Assembly: GCF_020283565.1 (NCBI RefSeq)
Contig: NC_060059.1
Span: 17,912,933 to 17,976,932, forward strand
Direction of reading: 5' to 3'
Length of the DNA: 64,000 nt
Source of the DNA: Trifolium pratense
Taxonomy: Eukaryota; Streptophyta; Magnoliopsida; Fabales; Fabaceae
Each line of letters starts with the position of its first letter. Position 1 is the first letter of the stretch. A program made the translations under genes and the position numbers. Below the pieces are notes generated by a model, which did no database searches, had not been told where the DNA came from, and worked only from the letters and a program-made list of their open reading frames with translations. This document shows, one piece after another, positions 11,454 to 24,382 of the stretch.

Positions 11454-14400
11454 TCAATCACCGTGATTATTTGGTTCATCACGGTGGCAGCACTTGTAAT
11501 GAACAGAAGTAACCTCCATCACACGTCCACACATAGGATTTGGACATGATATAGTAGCTATAACATTTGAACTATAGGGTGTATCGTTAACAACTTCACA
11601 TGGTTCACGATCAGATATTTCTTTAGCCTTAATCTCGTAGTGCTCTTTAAATGCAATATCAAACCCTTCTTTCTCTAACACTTTGTCTTTCCAACCCTGA
11701 AACTCAAGCAGAGTTTGATAAGCTGGTTCGCCATGACCGAGAAGTTTAATGTTCTGTCCTTTGCTTAGAATAATCCATCCTTGTGGATCACGTTTGAGAC
11801 AAAACAACCTTTTCACAATATCTTGAATTTGACAATCCACACCTTCTTGATGCTTCTTGTTTTGTTTCTTTCTTTCTATACCAATCCAGAAACTAGAGAC
11901 ACGGTTAGGGTCATCTTTGCCCAATTGATAATTATCTATTATAACGTCTGCATGCTTGATACTGTCGTGCCTTTTGATCTTTTCCAGCTCAAGTGTGAAA
12001 TATTGGATCCACTTATTGTTGGGACCTCCATAGATAAAGGTGTATCTGTCTTCTTTCACCTGAATCACATCATAAAGTGAAACATTTTCATATTTATATA
12101 GGCAGAGATAGTATAACCAATTAGTCGAAAATCAGTTATTTTGTTCCTTGAATGCGTGAGTCTTTGTTACAAATCGTTGGTTAGTTTAGACCTAGTATGT
12201 GTCTTTCATTAGTGAGTTTGGTCAATGACATTACTAACAAAAGACACATTCAAAGATGTTTTTGTAATTTCGATATATTAAGAGATCATAGGGACATCAC
12301 CTCATGCAATTAGGGACCAAAATGTGTTTACTCAGTTGCTTAACAATAAAAAGTTGAAATATGGAAATTAGGATTGCCTACGGTCGGGGGATCCACATTC
12401 ATGTTGTTTGGACGTCGGTTGTCGATTGATTAGGCAACCCAAAAATGCATATTTTTTTATTTTACAATTTAAAACACTGAACTTCAATTTAAACAGTCTA
12501 ATCTTGATAGAACGACTACTGAAGTCCCGACCACATAAATTTGGAGAATCCCTAATTGCAGGGAATCCAAATCCGTTTTGTTTATAATTTTAATAGTCAT
12601 TCAATCATATCGATCTCAAAACTATTCAAATTGTGAGCTTATTACCTGTAGTCCAGGAGTTGCTTTTTTGATGAGTTTCCAAAGCCACTCCCACTTATGA
12701 GTAAGTTCATCACCATCACTTTTCCTAAATGGGAATGCCTCTATCCCCCATTGGAAAATCAATTTCATAGCATCATTATTTGTTATGATTCCTTGAGGGT
12801 TCAACACTGGGATAATAGGGTTACCAATGTACCCTATTCTTTCTTCATCTCTTATGATCTTAAGGCCTGGTAACTCAGAGAAGTAGTCAACTACATACCA
12901 TTTGATTCCACTCTTCAATGTTTTGAACTGTTCCTTGTGGATATCGTCCCAATTATTCACAATGGGGATCCACAAAATCTTGAAATCTTCTTTCTTGTAA
13001 CCTTTTATTGGTTTTGAGTTTTCTTGCAATCTTTCATAGATAGATTTCAAAAGTGAGATCTCATCGTCAATGCTGTCGAGGCTTGAAATGAATAGCAACA
13101 CATGTTTCTGCTTAAAAATGTCAACACCCTGCATATTACATAAATGAACAAACACACATAGTTAATGTGTGTTTCACCACTAAGTTCCAACCTAAGTGAT
13201 TGGTGCGCGGTGTCTGTGAATGTTGTAAACTCTGAGACTACTGAGTTTGACTCCTACTCATGATAAAATATTAATGTATGTTTCAAGACTAACCGCTTTA
13301 ATGTGGTTAGTGCCTTCATAAATCTGTGGACCTGTTCCATTACGGTGGATTAAAGCTTTCAAACGGTCGACAATATCTTTGGGGTTATCAAAGTTCTTCC
13401 TGCGGTGAAAGTAATCTTCAATGTAACCTGCAACAAATAGAATTAAGCTCTTATTATAGTATCATTTGAGTTCAAAATCTCATAGGAATAAAGAACCATG
13501 AAACAACTAAAATTTTACATACTTATTTGCTCTTCGCATTTTGTTAAATGCTCAGCCAACTTCTGAACAATATCAGAAAGCCTCCCTCTAAACTTTGATA
13601 ATTTATAGTCCCTAAAAATAAACACAAGTTATATAATGTCAGATTATACTATTAAATATGAAATAATAACAATTAAGTTGAATAATAGAACAATAATACA
13701 ATATATCTAAATTGCTGTCCGCAACTGCAACTGCAATATAACTGTTAGACATAGTTAGAGATTTATCATAATCATTTGAATATTGTTTAAGTTAGTTACA
13801 AGTTAGTTATGATTAGCTGATAATTTGTTATATTTTTTATATTACAATCACTATATCTAACAATAACAATTTTTCAGGTCTCCGCAACAGTATCACAACA
13901 ACAGTTGGGACCACATTAGCCGTTGTTGCCTGCATTTTACTGTAATATAAAGATTCGTATATATAGTAACTGTAACCGCAATTTAAAACCATAAGAACTT
14001 ACGAAACACCGACAAGGTTGCCAGTAGAAGCAACAACGGAAGCAATTGTCCAATACACAAAGACAGGAATCTCTTTCAAGGCTTCTGTCAAAGCAGGAAC
14101 ATCCTCGGCATCATAGCCTTCATCAGACCATGTCGCCCACTTTTTAAGGGGTAACAGCTTTTGCACAATATACGTAACCAATTCAGTTATATCAGCTGAG
14201 ATCTTTCTGGTTTGAACTTGATTCAATTGTCTCAATGATTTTCCAAGTGTATCTGTTGTTGCGACACGATTAAGGTGCAAATAGTTTCCATATTCCAAAG
14301 TGAAAGCAGCTAGAGTGATAAGTGCTTTTGCATCCCATGAGTAGGATCTCAGATTTTGCAGAATCCATAGTGTTGTTTGGTGTACACAGTGTGCATCACT

Positions 14401-15470
14401 GCGTGTGGTTATCATCTGTTGTTGTAGGTACTATATTAGTAACACATAATCATTTGTTTAAACCTTAAACTACCATTACAATTAAATGAAGCACGGACAC
14501 CAGGTGTTGACACGTGGACACTGATAATAATTTAGGAGTGTACGTGCTTCATAATAGACCTTATAATATAAATTATGTAATCATAAAGTTTTTTTTTTAA
14601 GAGGCAAAAATGAAATATATATTAACCAACCGACAAGAAATCATAAAGTTGAAACTAACCTGACAAGAAATCAGCTTCAGAGTAGGAAATTCTGGTTTGA
14701 AACTGGCTAGAGAAACTTGTGTATTATTCTGTAAAACAATTTATAAAGTTAGTAGTGCTTTTTAAAAAACTAGCACATAAAAGAGATATCAAAAGATATC
14801 AAATCAATCTTTTAATGATAGTTAACAATATTATTTTATTAAGGTGGTATATGTTAAAGAATTTAATTATTAATTACTTTGCAAAGGGTTAAAGAGTTTA
14901 ATTGGTCATTGTCTGTATAAAAAAGTTTTACAACGGTATCAAATCATATGTTCCCACCACATAGATAATTGTTAAAGATATTTTAAGAACTAATATAATA
15001 AATTAAAGTGACATATAATTAGGAATGGATATCCATGGATTTTGATTGGTGGGAACTAGATTATATGCTATATATATTTTTTGACAGGTATATGCTATAT
15101 AAATGTTTATATAAAAGTTATATCAATGTGTCTCAATTGGTAGAAAGATCATTAGAAGATTGAGAAGGAGAGGATCCAAATTATAGGGTATGAGGTTTGG
15201 ATATGGATTCTTCACTTATTTATTTAAATGAGTAAATTTCTAACTACTAAAATTAAAAATTGGGCGGCCATTTGCCTCCAATATATATAATTCGATGCAT
15301 GTAAAAAAAATACAAAAAAGTGCATGAAAATTAAATCTTATTTTACTTTATTGGATTTTATTATTTACTAATTTAAAGAAATTACTTATTAGGATCATTG
15401 AATTTTATGAGACTAAATTATTGTAGTTGACTGTTTAATTAACATATTAACATAATAGTAAACATTAGTC

Positions 15471-15539
<69 letters not shown>

Positions 15540-15795
15540 GTGAATGTGAATAAACCTGAAGTACAACACTGGACACAAGTTCGAAAATGGTATTAGTGTC
15601 ACAAAATTCATCATCATTGATATGAGTGAGATAAACTTTGTCTAAGATCTGAGAGTCCTTAAGATCAAATGGATTTGGCAAGTTAGCATTGTGATGTGAA
15701 TTAGTGGCACTCTTTTGGATCAAACCATTATTAGTAGCAGTGCTACCACCCTTTTGGATCAAAGTGGCATTTCCACCTAAGTTGGAAAGAGACAT
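11454..15795 (-). CDS. Sieve element occlusion (SEO/forisome family) protein, 7 exons, 677 aa
   Basis: Second complete SEO gene of the cluster. Exons: 15556-15795, 14660-14728, 14003-14415, 13523-13611, 13294-13427, 12646-13128, 11454-12059. The sum is 2034 nt (677 aa plus stop). Exon 3 (413 nt) and exon 4 (89 nt) have exactly the lengths of the neighbour's exons 3 and 4. The leader of about 38 residues contains two IQK repeats (LIQKGGST, LIQKSATN). NLPNPFDLKDSQILDKVYLT then opens the SEO N-terminal domain. LLFISSLDSIDDEI and KILWIPIVNNWDD mark the middle; YTFIYGGPNNKWIQ opens the last exon. The C-terminal Cys motif is CPNPMCGRVMEV...YKCCH. Here the exon at 12646-13128 is uninterrupted, unlike its neighbour. 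The first intron holds a long AAT microsatellite. Confident on family; the particular orthologue is not assigned. Confidence 0.93.
15471..15538. repeat. (AAT)n microsatellite in SEO intron 1
   Basis: About 22 uninterrupted AAT units just inside intron 1 of the 677-aa SEO gene, 18 bp from the donor site. Likely polymorphic. Confidence 0.95.
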
Positions 15796-15890
15796 GATGA
15801 CTCAATCTCAATATAGTAGTAACCTCTTGAGGTTTGTGTTTAAGAGCAAATGATGGTTTGCCTTGATGGATTTGGTGTAAGTGATCAACT

Positions 15891-15900
15891 TATTTATAGG
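15891..15900 (-). promoter_or_regulatory. TATA box of the 677-aa SEO gene
   Basis: CCTATAAATA on the minus strand, about 96-105 bp before the ATG at 15795. Confidence 0.6.
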
Positions 15901-15904
15901 CTGC

Positions 15905-17316
15905 TGGAATGTGAGTGTTTAAATGACGTTTAACATGTCTTACAAAAAGTTTGATACTTGTCTCTTCTGAAGGAATGGAACAGTACACTGATAAAATAAA
16001 GTTTTTGTTTTTTTTAAAGTAGTTTGGTGACTAGAATTTCACTCTTAAATAAATAATTAGAGTATTCAAGATTCGAATTTTGGCTCCTACATATAAATGA
16101 GTTAAACCGACGGAATAGTTGTTAGTATTAGGCTTAAATGATCAATTCGTCCATGTAAGTACGCGAGTTTTTGGTTTTCGTCCCTATATCATTTTTTGTT
16201 TTAAAATAGTCGCTGAATGTGCAAATTCTTTTGGTTTTAGTCCCTAACGTTAAGTGTCGTTTCAAAAATGATGACATGACAAACGAGGATGATGTGTTAA
16301 TGATGATGTTCAGTCGTCCACTTAGAGGGACCAAATCCAAAAAAACGAAATTAAAACCCATAAACATATTTTTTTTCTTTCTCTAAACCTAAAACTTGAC
16401 TCATATTTCTCTAAATCCATAAATTTGTGTTGAAGATATTAAAACGATATTTTCTTCTTCTTTCTTCAATTTTCTTTCTTCTCCCCAACGGAAAATTTCA
16501 TAAAAAATTTTAACCAACAAAAAATTGAGGTTGGTCCTGAGATAAATCAAGACAATTCAACTAAGTTTACCCATTAGCCACCAGCTATCATTTACGGTAA
16601 TATGTTAAAGATATTAATTAAAAAAAAAAAAAAAAATTATACAATAGGGCACTTGAGATGAGAGACAAGACCAAAACTCAAATTAGAATAACTAAAGGAA
16701 CTCAACATTTACCTTATTAAAAGCTAAGAAAATCAAGAGGGATAAACCTAACAAAGAAAAAAAATACAAAACAACCAACAACAAAAATAACAAAAGAGAG
16801 AATCCTTGTGAGAAAGAAAACTATTTCTGTTCTTACTATCGTTAGACATATGTAGCCGGTTAAATTTAAGGAATTAAAATTTTCTCTATTAATTTCTTAA
16901 ATAAATAGAAGGACTTATAAAAAGATACATTAAATGTTTGGTAAGGATTGTTCAATTGGCGTATTAGCATATTAACTGGGGGCACTGTTTAGCATGACTC
17001 TAAAAATATTATTAGATGGGTTGAAATTCAAATTTTAAATTCTTTATTTCTTTACGTTTATAATGTATGAGTCTAATTACTAGATGACGTTTAGCCTAGA
17101 ACCATTACATGTATTGTACTAAGATTATTAGACCAACGAAAAAAGAAAAAAATGACACATTTTATTTCTTAATTTATTTTTCTCTTTCACGATAAAGCGA
17201 TCGATTAATTTATTTAAAAAATAGAGGATTTCAATCTGAATTTAAGTGATTAATAGTCAGTATAGTCATACTTTTGATTTGATATGATTTCATTATGTTT
17301 ATATACTTTAACCATT
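15905..17316. other. SEO upstream spacer, no gene seen
   Basis: AT-rich DNA. The GGCTTAAATGATCAATTCGT phrase at 16132-16151, followed by GTCCCTAACG, resembles a dispersed legume repeat, but I see no defined ends. Poly-A at 16620-16637. No supported gene. Since this gene's conserved block is 2.1 kb upstream rather than about 0.2 kb, part of this interval is probably inserted DNA. Confidence 0.4.
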
Positions 17317-17436
17317 TGGTGTGTTTGGTTGGAGGGAATAAAAGAGGGAAGAGAAATACAAAAACCAATGAACGAACTTCCAAATTAATTCATTGGTTTT
17401 AGTGTTTTTCTTCATTCCCTCAAACCAAACACACCC
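17317..17436. mobile_element. Small foldback MITE
   Basis: About 120 bp with inverted ends: GGTGTGTTTGGTTGGAGGGA on the left and TCCCTCAAACCAAACACACC on the right. The pairing continues inward (AAAACCAATGAA / TTCATTGGTTTT). No coding capacity. Confidence 0.7.
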
Positions 17437-17950
17437 CATTCAGGTGAAAAGAGCTTGACTCTATTTAATTTATTATGTCATAAGTGCGAAGTTTTTATCG
17501 CTATTTAGTTTTGACTATAATATTTATTGGTTAATTTGTGAGACATATAAGATGAGTTATTCTTAACTGAATTTTCTCTATATATAAGAGTAAGCGATTG
17601 AACTCATGATCGCTTGTATAAAGACGACCGAAATTTCTTACCATTTGAACGATTTCATTATCGATAAAAAAACTAAACTCTAGAAATATAACGAATCAAG
17701 ATTTAAAATATATCAGAGAGAAATATTCATATTTAGTGTCCGAGGATCTATCGAATTGGATTATATTTAAAGCATACAAGAGAATACTATAGCCTACATA
17801 TGAACAAAACAAAAAGAATATTTATTCATACAAAAAAAGGAGAAGCCAGCAAGCATATCGTAAACTCGAGCAAAACGAGTAACTTTATTGTAGCATAAAG
17901 AATCCTAAAGAGACAAAGATTAAAGAAGAATACTATAAATAAATATCAAT

Positions 17951-18017
17951 TAGCATCTGATGCATTTTGTCTCTAAGCGTGGAACACGCTGCAATGATGT
18001 GGTTTTCATAACATACC
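17951..18017 (-). promoter_or_regulatory. Conserved SEO upstream block, copy 5
   Basis: On the plus strand: TAGCATCTGATGCATTTTG, TCTCTAAGCGTGGAACACG and GATGTGGTTTTCATAACATA, colinear with the blocks upstream of the other SEO genes. It lies 2.15 kb upstream of the ATG at 15795. That is much farther than the roughly 200-300 bp seen for the other two genes. Confidence 0.45.
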
Positions 18018-18019
18018 CC

Positions 18020-18754
18020 TTTGGATTATGTTCATTAATTGGGAGATCGATTGAAAGAACTGGGATTATTTTGTAACTTCACCTAACCCAATAATTTCCA
18101 TCTTTTTTACTGTGTATGAAGCGAATAATGCTACAGCTTTTGGCAGCTTTTGGGAATGAGTAAAGAGATAGAGCGATACTATTATTATTATTATCAAAAA
18201 GAAAAAGATAGTGATAGATAAATTCATTTTGGTATTATTTAGTAGAAGAATAAAACAGAACAATAATCAAATTGGTGTACGGATTGAATACGAGGCAAAA
18301 TTATGTCTTTAGTCTCGAACACATTTTAGGAAGACTTTTGATATTAAGAAGTTGGTGGTCGAATTTTTCGTCGAACAATCAACTCTGTACTATTGTTAGA
18401 TTATGAGGGGGCAAACGCGAATCATCCACATTGAGTTTAGAGCAACTATACAAGTGAATTGAATACCTCATTTTTACCCAAAACCTTAAAATATTAGGTT
18501 TATGAGTTCTCTTAATTATAAAATCATCAACTTCTAATTTTTTAAACAATGTGAAACTTAATTCACTTGACATTTGTCACAACATGAATATGAAGTTCAA
18601 GCATTAAATTTATAGTTTTCTTTCTTTGTTCGCCCTCAATCATAAATCTACTTCTAATATAAAAAAATTAATTACTACCAAATTTAACAATTTAGCCTTA
18701 TGGGTTTTAATAATATATTAAATTTTCGTTGTAATTTTACTATATTGAAAATAT
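18020..18754. other. Intergenic, no gene seen
   Basis: AT-rich spacer between the SEO upstream block and the LTR element that begins at 18760. Nothing recognisable. Confidence 0.45.
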
Positions 18755-18759
18755 ATATA

Positions 18760-19300
18760 TGTTCTGGTAAAAACAAAGGGGGTTGTATTATTGATTAAAT
18801 GGTATGATTATACTTGGTTCAATCCCAACAACCCTGGGAGTTTTATAAGTCAGATGAAGATGATCCTGTTCTGGTGAAGAACATAGGGGGTTTGTATTAT
18901 TGAAGATTGATAATTGATACAAGTATGATCAGAGAAAAAATTAATTGACTTTACAAGAATTAAAGAGTTGTCTCTTTACAAGAATGAAAGTATGGTGGTT
19001 TTTCAGAATGAGAGAGCCCCCTATTCTCTTGAAGAAGATCCTATTTATAGGCAAAACATCACCCTCTTGTTGCTTGTGGAGGAATTCATGGGTAGTGGGT
19101 GGTTTCTTCTCCTTCTTCTCCAAGCTTCTTTTCCTTCTTCTCCAAGCTATGGTAGATCATGGAGGTGGTGGTAATCTTTACGTGTCATCATCATGGTGAG
19201 AAACATAAGATATTTTGGTGTGAACCTCATGGACTATAATTGATTGGGCTTTTTTGTATTGGGCCTTAACAAATCACACCCTGGTCCATGGCCCAGTACA
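18760..19300 (-). repeat. LTR of the non-autonomous element (3' LTR in element sense)
   Basis: 541 bp, TGTTCTGGTAAA at the left and GGCCCAGTACA at the right. Matches 23720-24276 nearly throughout. Contains CCTATTTATAGG at 19021-19041, which pairs as a TATA box on either strand. Confidence 0.9.
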
Positions 19301-20240
19301 CAGCCCCCCAAGCACGAGGCTTCAGGAAGGCGAAGTGCTTTTGATTGAAATCACTTGGCAATTATTATGCCTCGATGTTGTTCTATGTCGCCTATTTGTT
19401 ACTGACTCATATTCTTTGTTTGCTTGTCGCCTTGTCCTTCCTTTTGTTGTTGATATTTCTTAGGTAATTTGTTCGCCCTTCTATGACTTTTGAATATCTT
19501 GATGTACGCCATTTGTGGCTTTGAATATTGTTGTCATTGTTTCTTGGCGACTTTGAGCAAGTTGGCAAGTCGCCCTTCCTCTTTTTTCGTTGTATTTGCA
19601 TTTTCAAGCTAGCGTTGTCACCAATCTCGCCTCTTCATCTTTTGCGATTCGTCCCTCCTTGTCTTCTTGAAATTAAATTGAAACTTTGAGGCTAGTAACT
19701 TTGTTGGTTTGTACTTCTGCTTCTTCTACTCAACATGAGTTTCTTATTTTCTTTGACACTCTATATTTGAGGATTGTAAGTATTCTGGCGTAATCTGTCT
19801 CGCCACTTCTTTGTTGTAGTTGATTTTCGTACTGCCAGGCTTGCACACCTTATTTTGTAACTTCTTGGCGATTTAAAAAGAATTGGCGCTGCTCGGAGTC
19901 GCCCTTCCACTGTACTTTGTGTCTGGTGTTGAAAATAATCTCGCCTTTGAAAATTTTTAATTTTGCACCTGCAATGTCTTTAGCTCTTTAAATATAATTA
20001 TATATCCTTTATGAATAACTTTATACCTGTTGCCTTTTTGGCGATTGTAACTAATATGGCGATATGTCGCCTTGTTTCGCTGCATGACGACTGTTTCTGC
20101 TAGCGTGACGAACGATTTGGTTGTGTCCTCCTTGCCTTTAGCATTTTATGATTTGACGTTATAATGAATCGCCTTGTTTTGACTGTGTGTAAGCTTTTTC
20201 TGTTGGTGGTGTTGATAATCTTGCCTTTCTTCGCTGTATA

Positions 20241-20640
20241 TTTTCTTTTTCTGACGCCCCCTACTCGTAAGGTTTACAGGTAACGCCAAGGCCTTTCAAC
20301 CTTGTTTTTTCTTTTTCTGACGCCCCCTACTCGTAAGGTTTACAGGTAACGCCAAGACTTTTCAACCTTGTTTTTTTTTTCTTTTTCTGACGCCCCCTAC
20401 TCGTAAGGTTTACAGGTAACGCCAAGGCCTTTCAACCTTGTTTTTTCTTTTTCTGACGCCCCCTACTCGTAAGGTTTACAGGTAACGCCAAGGCCTTTCA
20501 ACCTTGTTTTTTCTTTTTCTGACGCCCCCTACTCGTAAGGTTTACAGGTAACGCCAAGGCCTTTCAACCTTGTTTTTTCTTTTTCTGACGCCCCCTACTC
20601 GTAAGGTTTACAGGTAACGCCAAGGCCTTTCAACCTTATA
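20241..20640. repeat. Six-copy 66-bp minisatellite
   Basis: CTGACGCCCCCTACTCGTAA recurs at 20251, 20317, 20387, 20453, 20519 and 20585. The period is 66 bp, with one 70-bp unit caused by a longer T run. Each unit also has GGTTTACAGGTAACGCCAAG and a CAAGG...CCTTG inverted pair. Copies are almost identical, which points to recent amplification inside the element. Confidence 0.95.
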
Positions 20641-20818
20641 TTTTCTTCAGAGCTTTCATATGAGTTGATCTTGAATAATTTTTTGTTCAGAGCCCGCAGC
20701 TTAATCATGATTACTGCAAATAAGCTTTGATACATTAGAGGTTCAACGATAATAATAATAATATATGAAAAATAAAACAAACGAAAATGATACCGCCATG
20801 GGCGGTTTGTCGCGGCGC

Positions 20819-20902
20819 TCCTCGCCTAGCAAGAAAAACAATTATGTTTTGGCGTGGCGAGACTGAGTTCCATTGCGGTAGTCATCGCGGAATATGCTTC
20901 AA
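20819..20902. repeat. Internal direct repeat of the LARD-like element, copy 1
   Basis: CGCCTAGCAAGAAAAACAAT through GTTTTGGCGTGGCGAGACTG to CATCGCGGAATATGCTTCAA. A second copy with few changes lies at about 21942-22021. Both are followed by a GGCGG...CTCGCCGAG phrase. Confidence 0.85.
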
Positions 20903-21679
20903 CCTGAAATATTAGTTGGCGGCTTCTATTCTATCTCGCCGAGTGATAATTATTGAATTTTCATGTTAATTTTCCACATTTGTTCGTTGTCCTGCACTAT
21001 GATTAACATCAATGAATCAAAATAGAAATCATAGATGAATAAACTAAATTTCCTAATCAAGATTTCAAAAGAATAAATTTCAAAGAAGGTGACATTATAG
21101 CAAGTGCTTCAAGTATCTGCACTAAAAACAAGTCGGTTAATAATAAGTCTCATATACTCCATTAGTTTTGCATGTATGATTAATTTTAATTAATCGATAA
21201 ACGAAACAGATAAAAATGTGATACGTAGAGAAAGCATATTCATGTTAGTTATAAGTAAAAAGCAAAATACTTTGTAAGAAGAATACTGATTTAGTTCTTA
21301 ACCGAAAAAATGTAGAAACATATGAAAATTTTTATACTTTCTCTGTTGGTTATATTTGTCTTGGTCATTTTAATTTAAAGTGTTGACTTACTTATCAGAG
21401 TTGAAGTTCTTTCATGTTTGAAATGTTTACATGAGGTCTTAAGAAAGTTAGTTCACACAATCACACAAAATATTTTATCGTGTGCTAGAATAATTTATAG
21501 CAGGATTAAAGATATCACATATCAAATAAGCACAAACAGTTTTGAACCAAACAGGACAGCGATTCTTGAATTTAGATCTTGTGAAGTGGCACACCAAAAG
21601 AAAAACAAGTCTCATTCTAGTGATTATTAACCTTGAAATACATAAGTACCGATGTTCTTTTCTTTTACTCATTGATGAG

Positions 21680-21781
<102 letters not shown>

Positions 21782-21941
21782 GATGGCGATAGAATGTGAT
21801 TCATGAACTATAAATTAACCATGTTAATAAAACCGATAACGTATATATGCACAAATAATATATTATCACAATAGAGAGAGCGAGAACTATATGATTAAAT
21901 GGTAAGTTAGAGGAAAAGAACGTTAACACCTAGATCGGGAG

Positions 21942-22021
21942 TCGCCTAGCAAGAAAAACAATTATGTTTTGGCGCGGCGAGACTGAGTTCCATTGCGGTG
22001 GTCATCGCGGAACATGCTTCA
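21942..22021. repeat. Internal direct repeat of the LARD-like element, copy 2
   Basis: Matches 20819-20902 with a handful of substitutions (GGCGCGGCGAG for GGCGTGGCGAG, GGTGGTC for GGTAGTC, AACATGC for AATATGC). Confidence 0.85.
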
Positions 22022-23719
22022 ATTGGAATGTTAATCGGCGGTTTTTATCTCGCCGAGTGGTACCAATGTTTAGTTGCTTGAGTTTTATGATCACCTCTCT
22101 TAGCAAGAGGACCTAATAAGCATTTTGATGAGCATCCTACTTCTGCTTCACTATTCTGAGTTGTCAAGCAAGCATTTCGTAATTTTAGCTTCCTTAACCT
22201 CTTCCTCCGCTTCACTTCCCTCGTAAACCAATTCGTAATATTGCCTGCTGACTAATAGACACAAGACCTTCCAAACTGTATGTGCCGGGGCTTTAATCAA
22301 AGCTCTGTCGTTACTGAGTACACTTAAATTGACGGCGGGATTGGCTTTCACATCTTCTTGCATTGTGACCTTCTCTGTCAGTGCTTCAATGTTTGACTCG
22401 ACCACTACCGCAACAAAGTTTGACGGCGGTGCCGGACAAGGCTGCAGCAGCCACGATCCCCGGCGATGTTGGACAGCAGGTGATGAATATGCTTGGACTC
22501 ATGATTTTGACAGTGATGGCATCCATGTTTGAAAAAATGATGGGCGAAGGTGGAACACCGACGACAATTGGGCATGACAGCGAATGTAGATCCATGCCAT
22601 TGATTAAGCAAAATTAGTCATGGAGAATCAAATTGAAACAGAGGCAATGTATGAATGAACTAAGTTGAACTAGAAACAAACATTACAGCAAGCCAAATAT
22701 ATTAACTCTCCTCTATTTATTTTTGTTTTAAAACATCCCAATCAGTATCACTATAACAGGCATAGAACTAGCCTTTATTAAGATGGAAGCTATAACATCA
22801 GCACAGCAGGTATCTCTAACACTGTCTTTTCATTGGCCTCCATAGAACTAATATAAGATTCTATATTATATATAAAGCAATTTTTTAACAATTATGACAT
22901 TAATAACTAAACTTTTTAATCATATTGTTACTTTCATGAGAATGATTAATATTTAGTAACCACAATGAGAACAACTTGGCAAAAATAAGAACATCATGGC
23001 AATAAGCATCAGAATTCAGTAATACTATGTTACTCATGCAACAAGATTGATAATATTGATGGGAAATTGAATACATATAACCGCAATCATACACTACAAC
23101 GATTAATTTAATACCATAAACAAAGTAAAGCTATTAACAAATTGGCACTAAACGCCTCGCCGTGATGCAAGGTAGAACATTAAGCCAAATTATTCCGCAA
23201 AGAAACAATTGGGCTAGTAAATCAAATATGAATTAAAGGATCTTATGGAGCATTCAAAACAAATAAATCGGTGATATTAATTTCTTTCTGCTTATTAATT
23301 TCACGTGGAATCAACTCATTTTATTACTTCAAATTACTCAAGGATGAAGATAGAACTTTTAATCGGTGATAGTAAATTGAAGCCAAATAAATCCAAACAT
23401 TTGTCAGAATAGTATAGTTTTAAGACATTGCAAACAAAAATAAAGGATTGAAAGCACCTGGGCGGAATTGGTTCGCATCACCTCTTGTCAACTGACTGTT
23501 TCTCTCTGCGTCAGTTGACTACTTCATAACCGCTCCATAGGGTCGCAATGGTCAAGACTGTTTCTCTCTGCGTCGCTAACACCGTTTTCTTTGGTTTTTT
23601 CTTCTCTGTTGTGTATTTCCATGTTCTCCAGCCATGTGGAGATGTTTGATTTTTATCTAGTTTGTTGTGGTAGGCTGGGATCAAATGTTTTTACCGCGGC
23701 CCCACGGTGGGCGCCAAAA

Positions 23720-24276
23720 TGTTCTGGTAAAAACAAAAGGGGTTGTATTATTGATTAAATGGTATGATTATACTTGGTTCAATCCCAACAACCCTGGGAG
23801 TTTTATAAGTCAGATGAAGATGATCCTGTTCTGGTGAAGAACATAGGGGGTTTGTATTATTGAAGATTGATAATTGATACAAGTATGATCAGAGAATAAA
23901 TTGATTGACTTTACAAGAATTAAAGAGTTGTCTCTTTACAAGAATGAAAGTATGGTGGTTTTTCAGAATGAGAGAGCCCCCTATTCTCTTGAAGAAGATC
24001 CTATTTATAGGCAAAACATCTCCCTCTTGTTGTTTGATAACCGCCTTGCTTGTGGAGGAATTCATGGGTAGTGGGTGGTTTCTTCTCCTTCTTCTCCAAG
24101 CTTCTTTTCCTTCTTTTCCAAGCTATGGTAGATCATGGAGGTGGTGGTAATCTTTACGTGTCATCATCATGGTGAGAAACATAAGATATTTTGGTGTGAA
24201 CCTCATGGACTATAATTGATTGGGCTTTTTTGTATTGAGCCTTAACAAATCACACCCTGGTCCATGGCCCAGTACA
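23720..24276 (-). repeat. LTR of the non-autonomous element (5' LTR in element sense)
   Basis: 557 bp, TGTTCTGGTAAA to GGCCCAGTACA. The flank immediately left, GGTGGGCGCCAAAA, reads as a primer-binding site on the minus strand, which sets the element's direction. Confidence 0.9.
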
Positions 24277-24382
24277 ATATATATAAAAAAATACAAGATG
24301 AGAATAATTGAACGAAATACGAGATCAATATAAGAACCAAAGATTTGCTTTTATATACCCTATTTTTTTTATACAAAACAAT

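Noticed and set aside
15469..15795. SEO exon 1 ORF running into a poly-Tyr tail
   Set aside because: The tail is the (AAT)n run in intron 1; the real exon ends at the donor after residue 80.
20241..20640. CRISPR-like repeat array
   Set aside because: Units are contiguous and near-identical without unique spacers, inside a plant LTR element; it is a minisatellite.
22381..22617. 78-aa plus ORF inside the LARD-like element
   Set aside because: Competing ORFs in four frames over the same bases, no domain, and the element is oriented minus.
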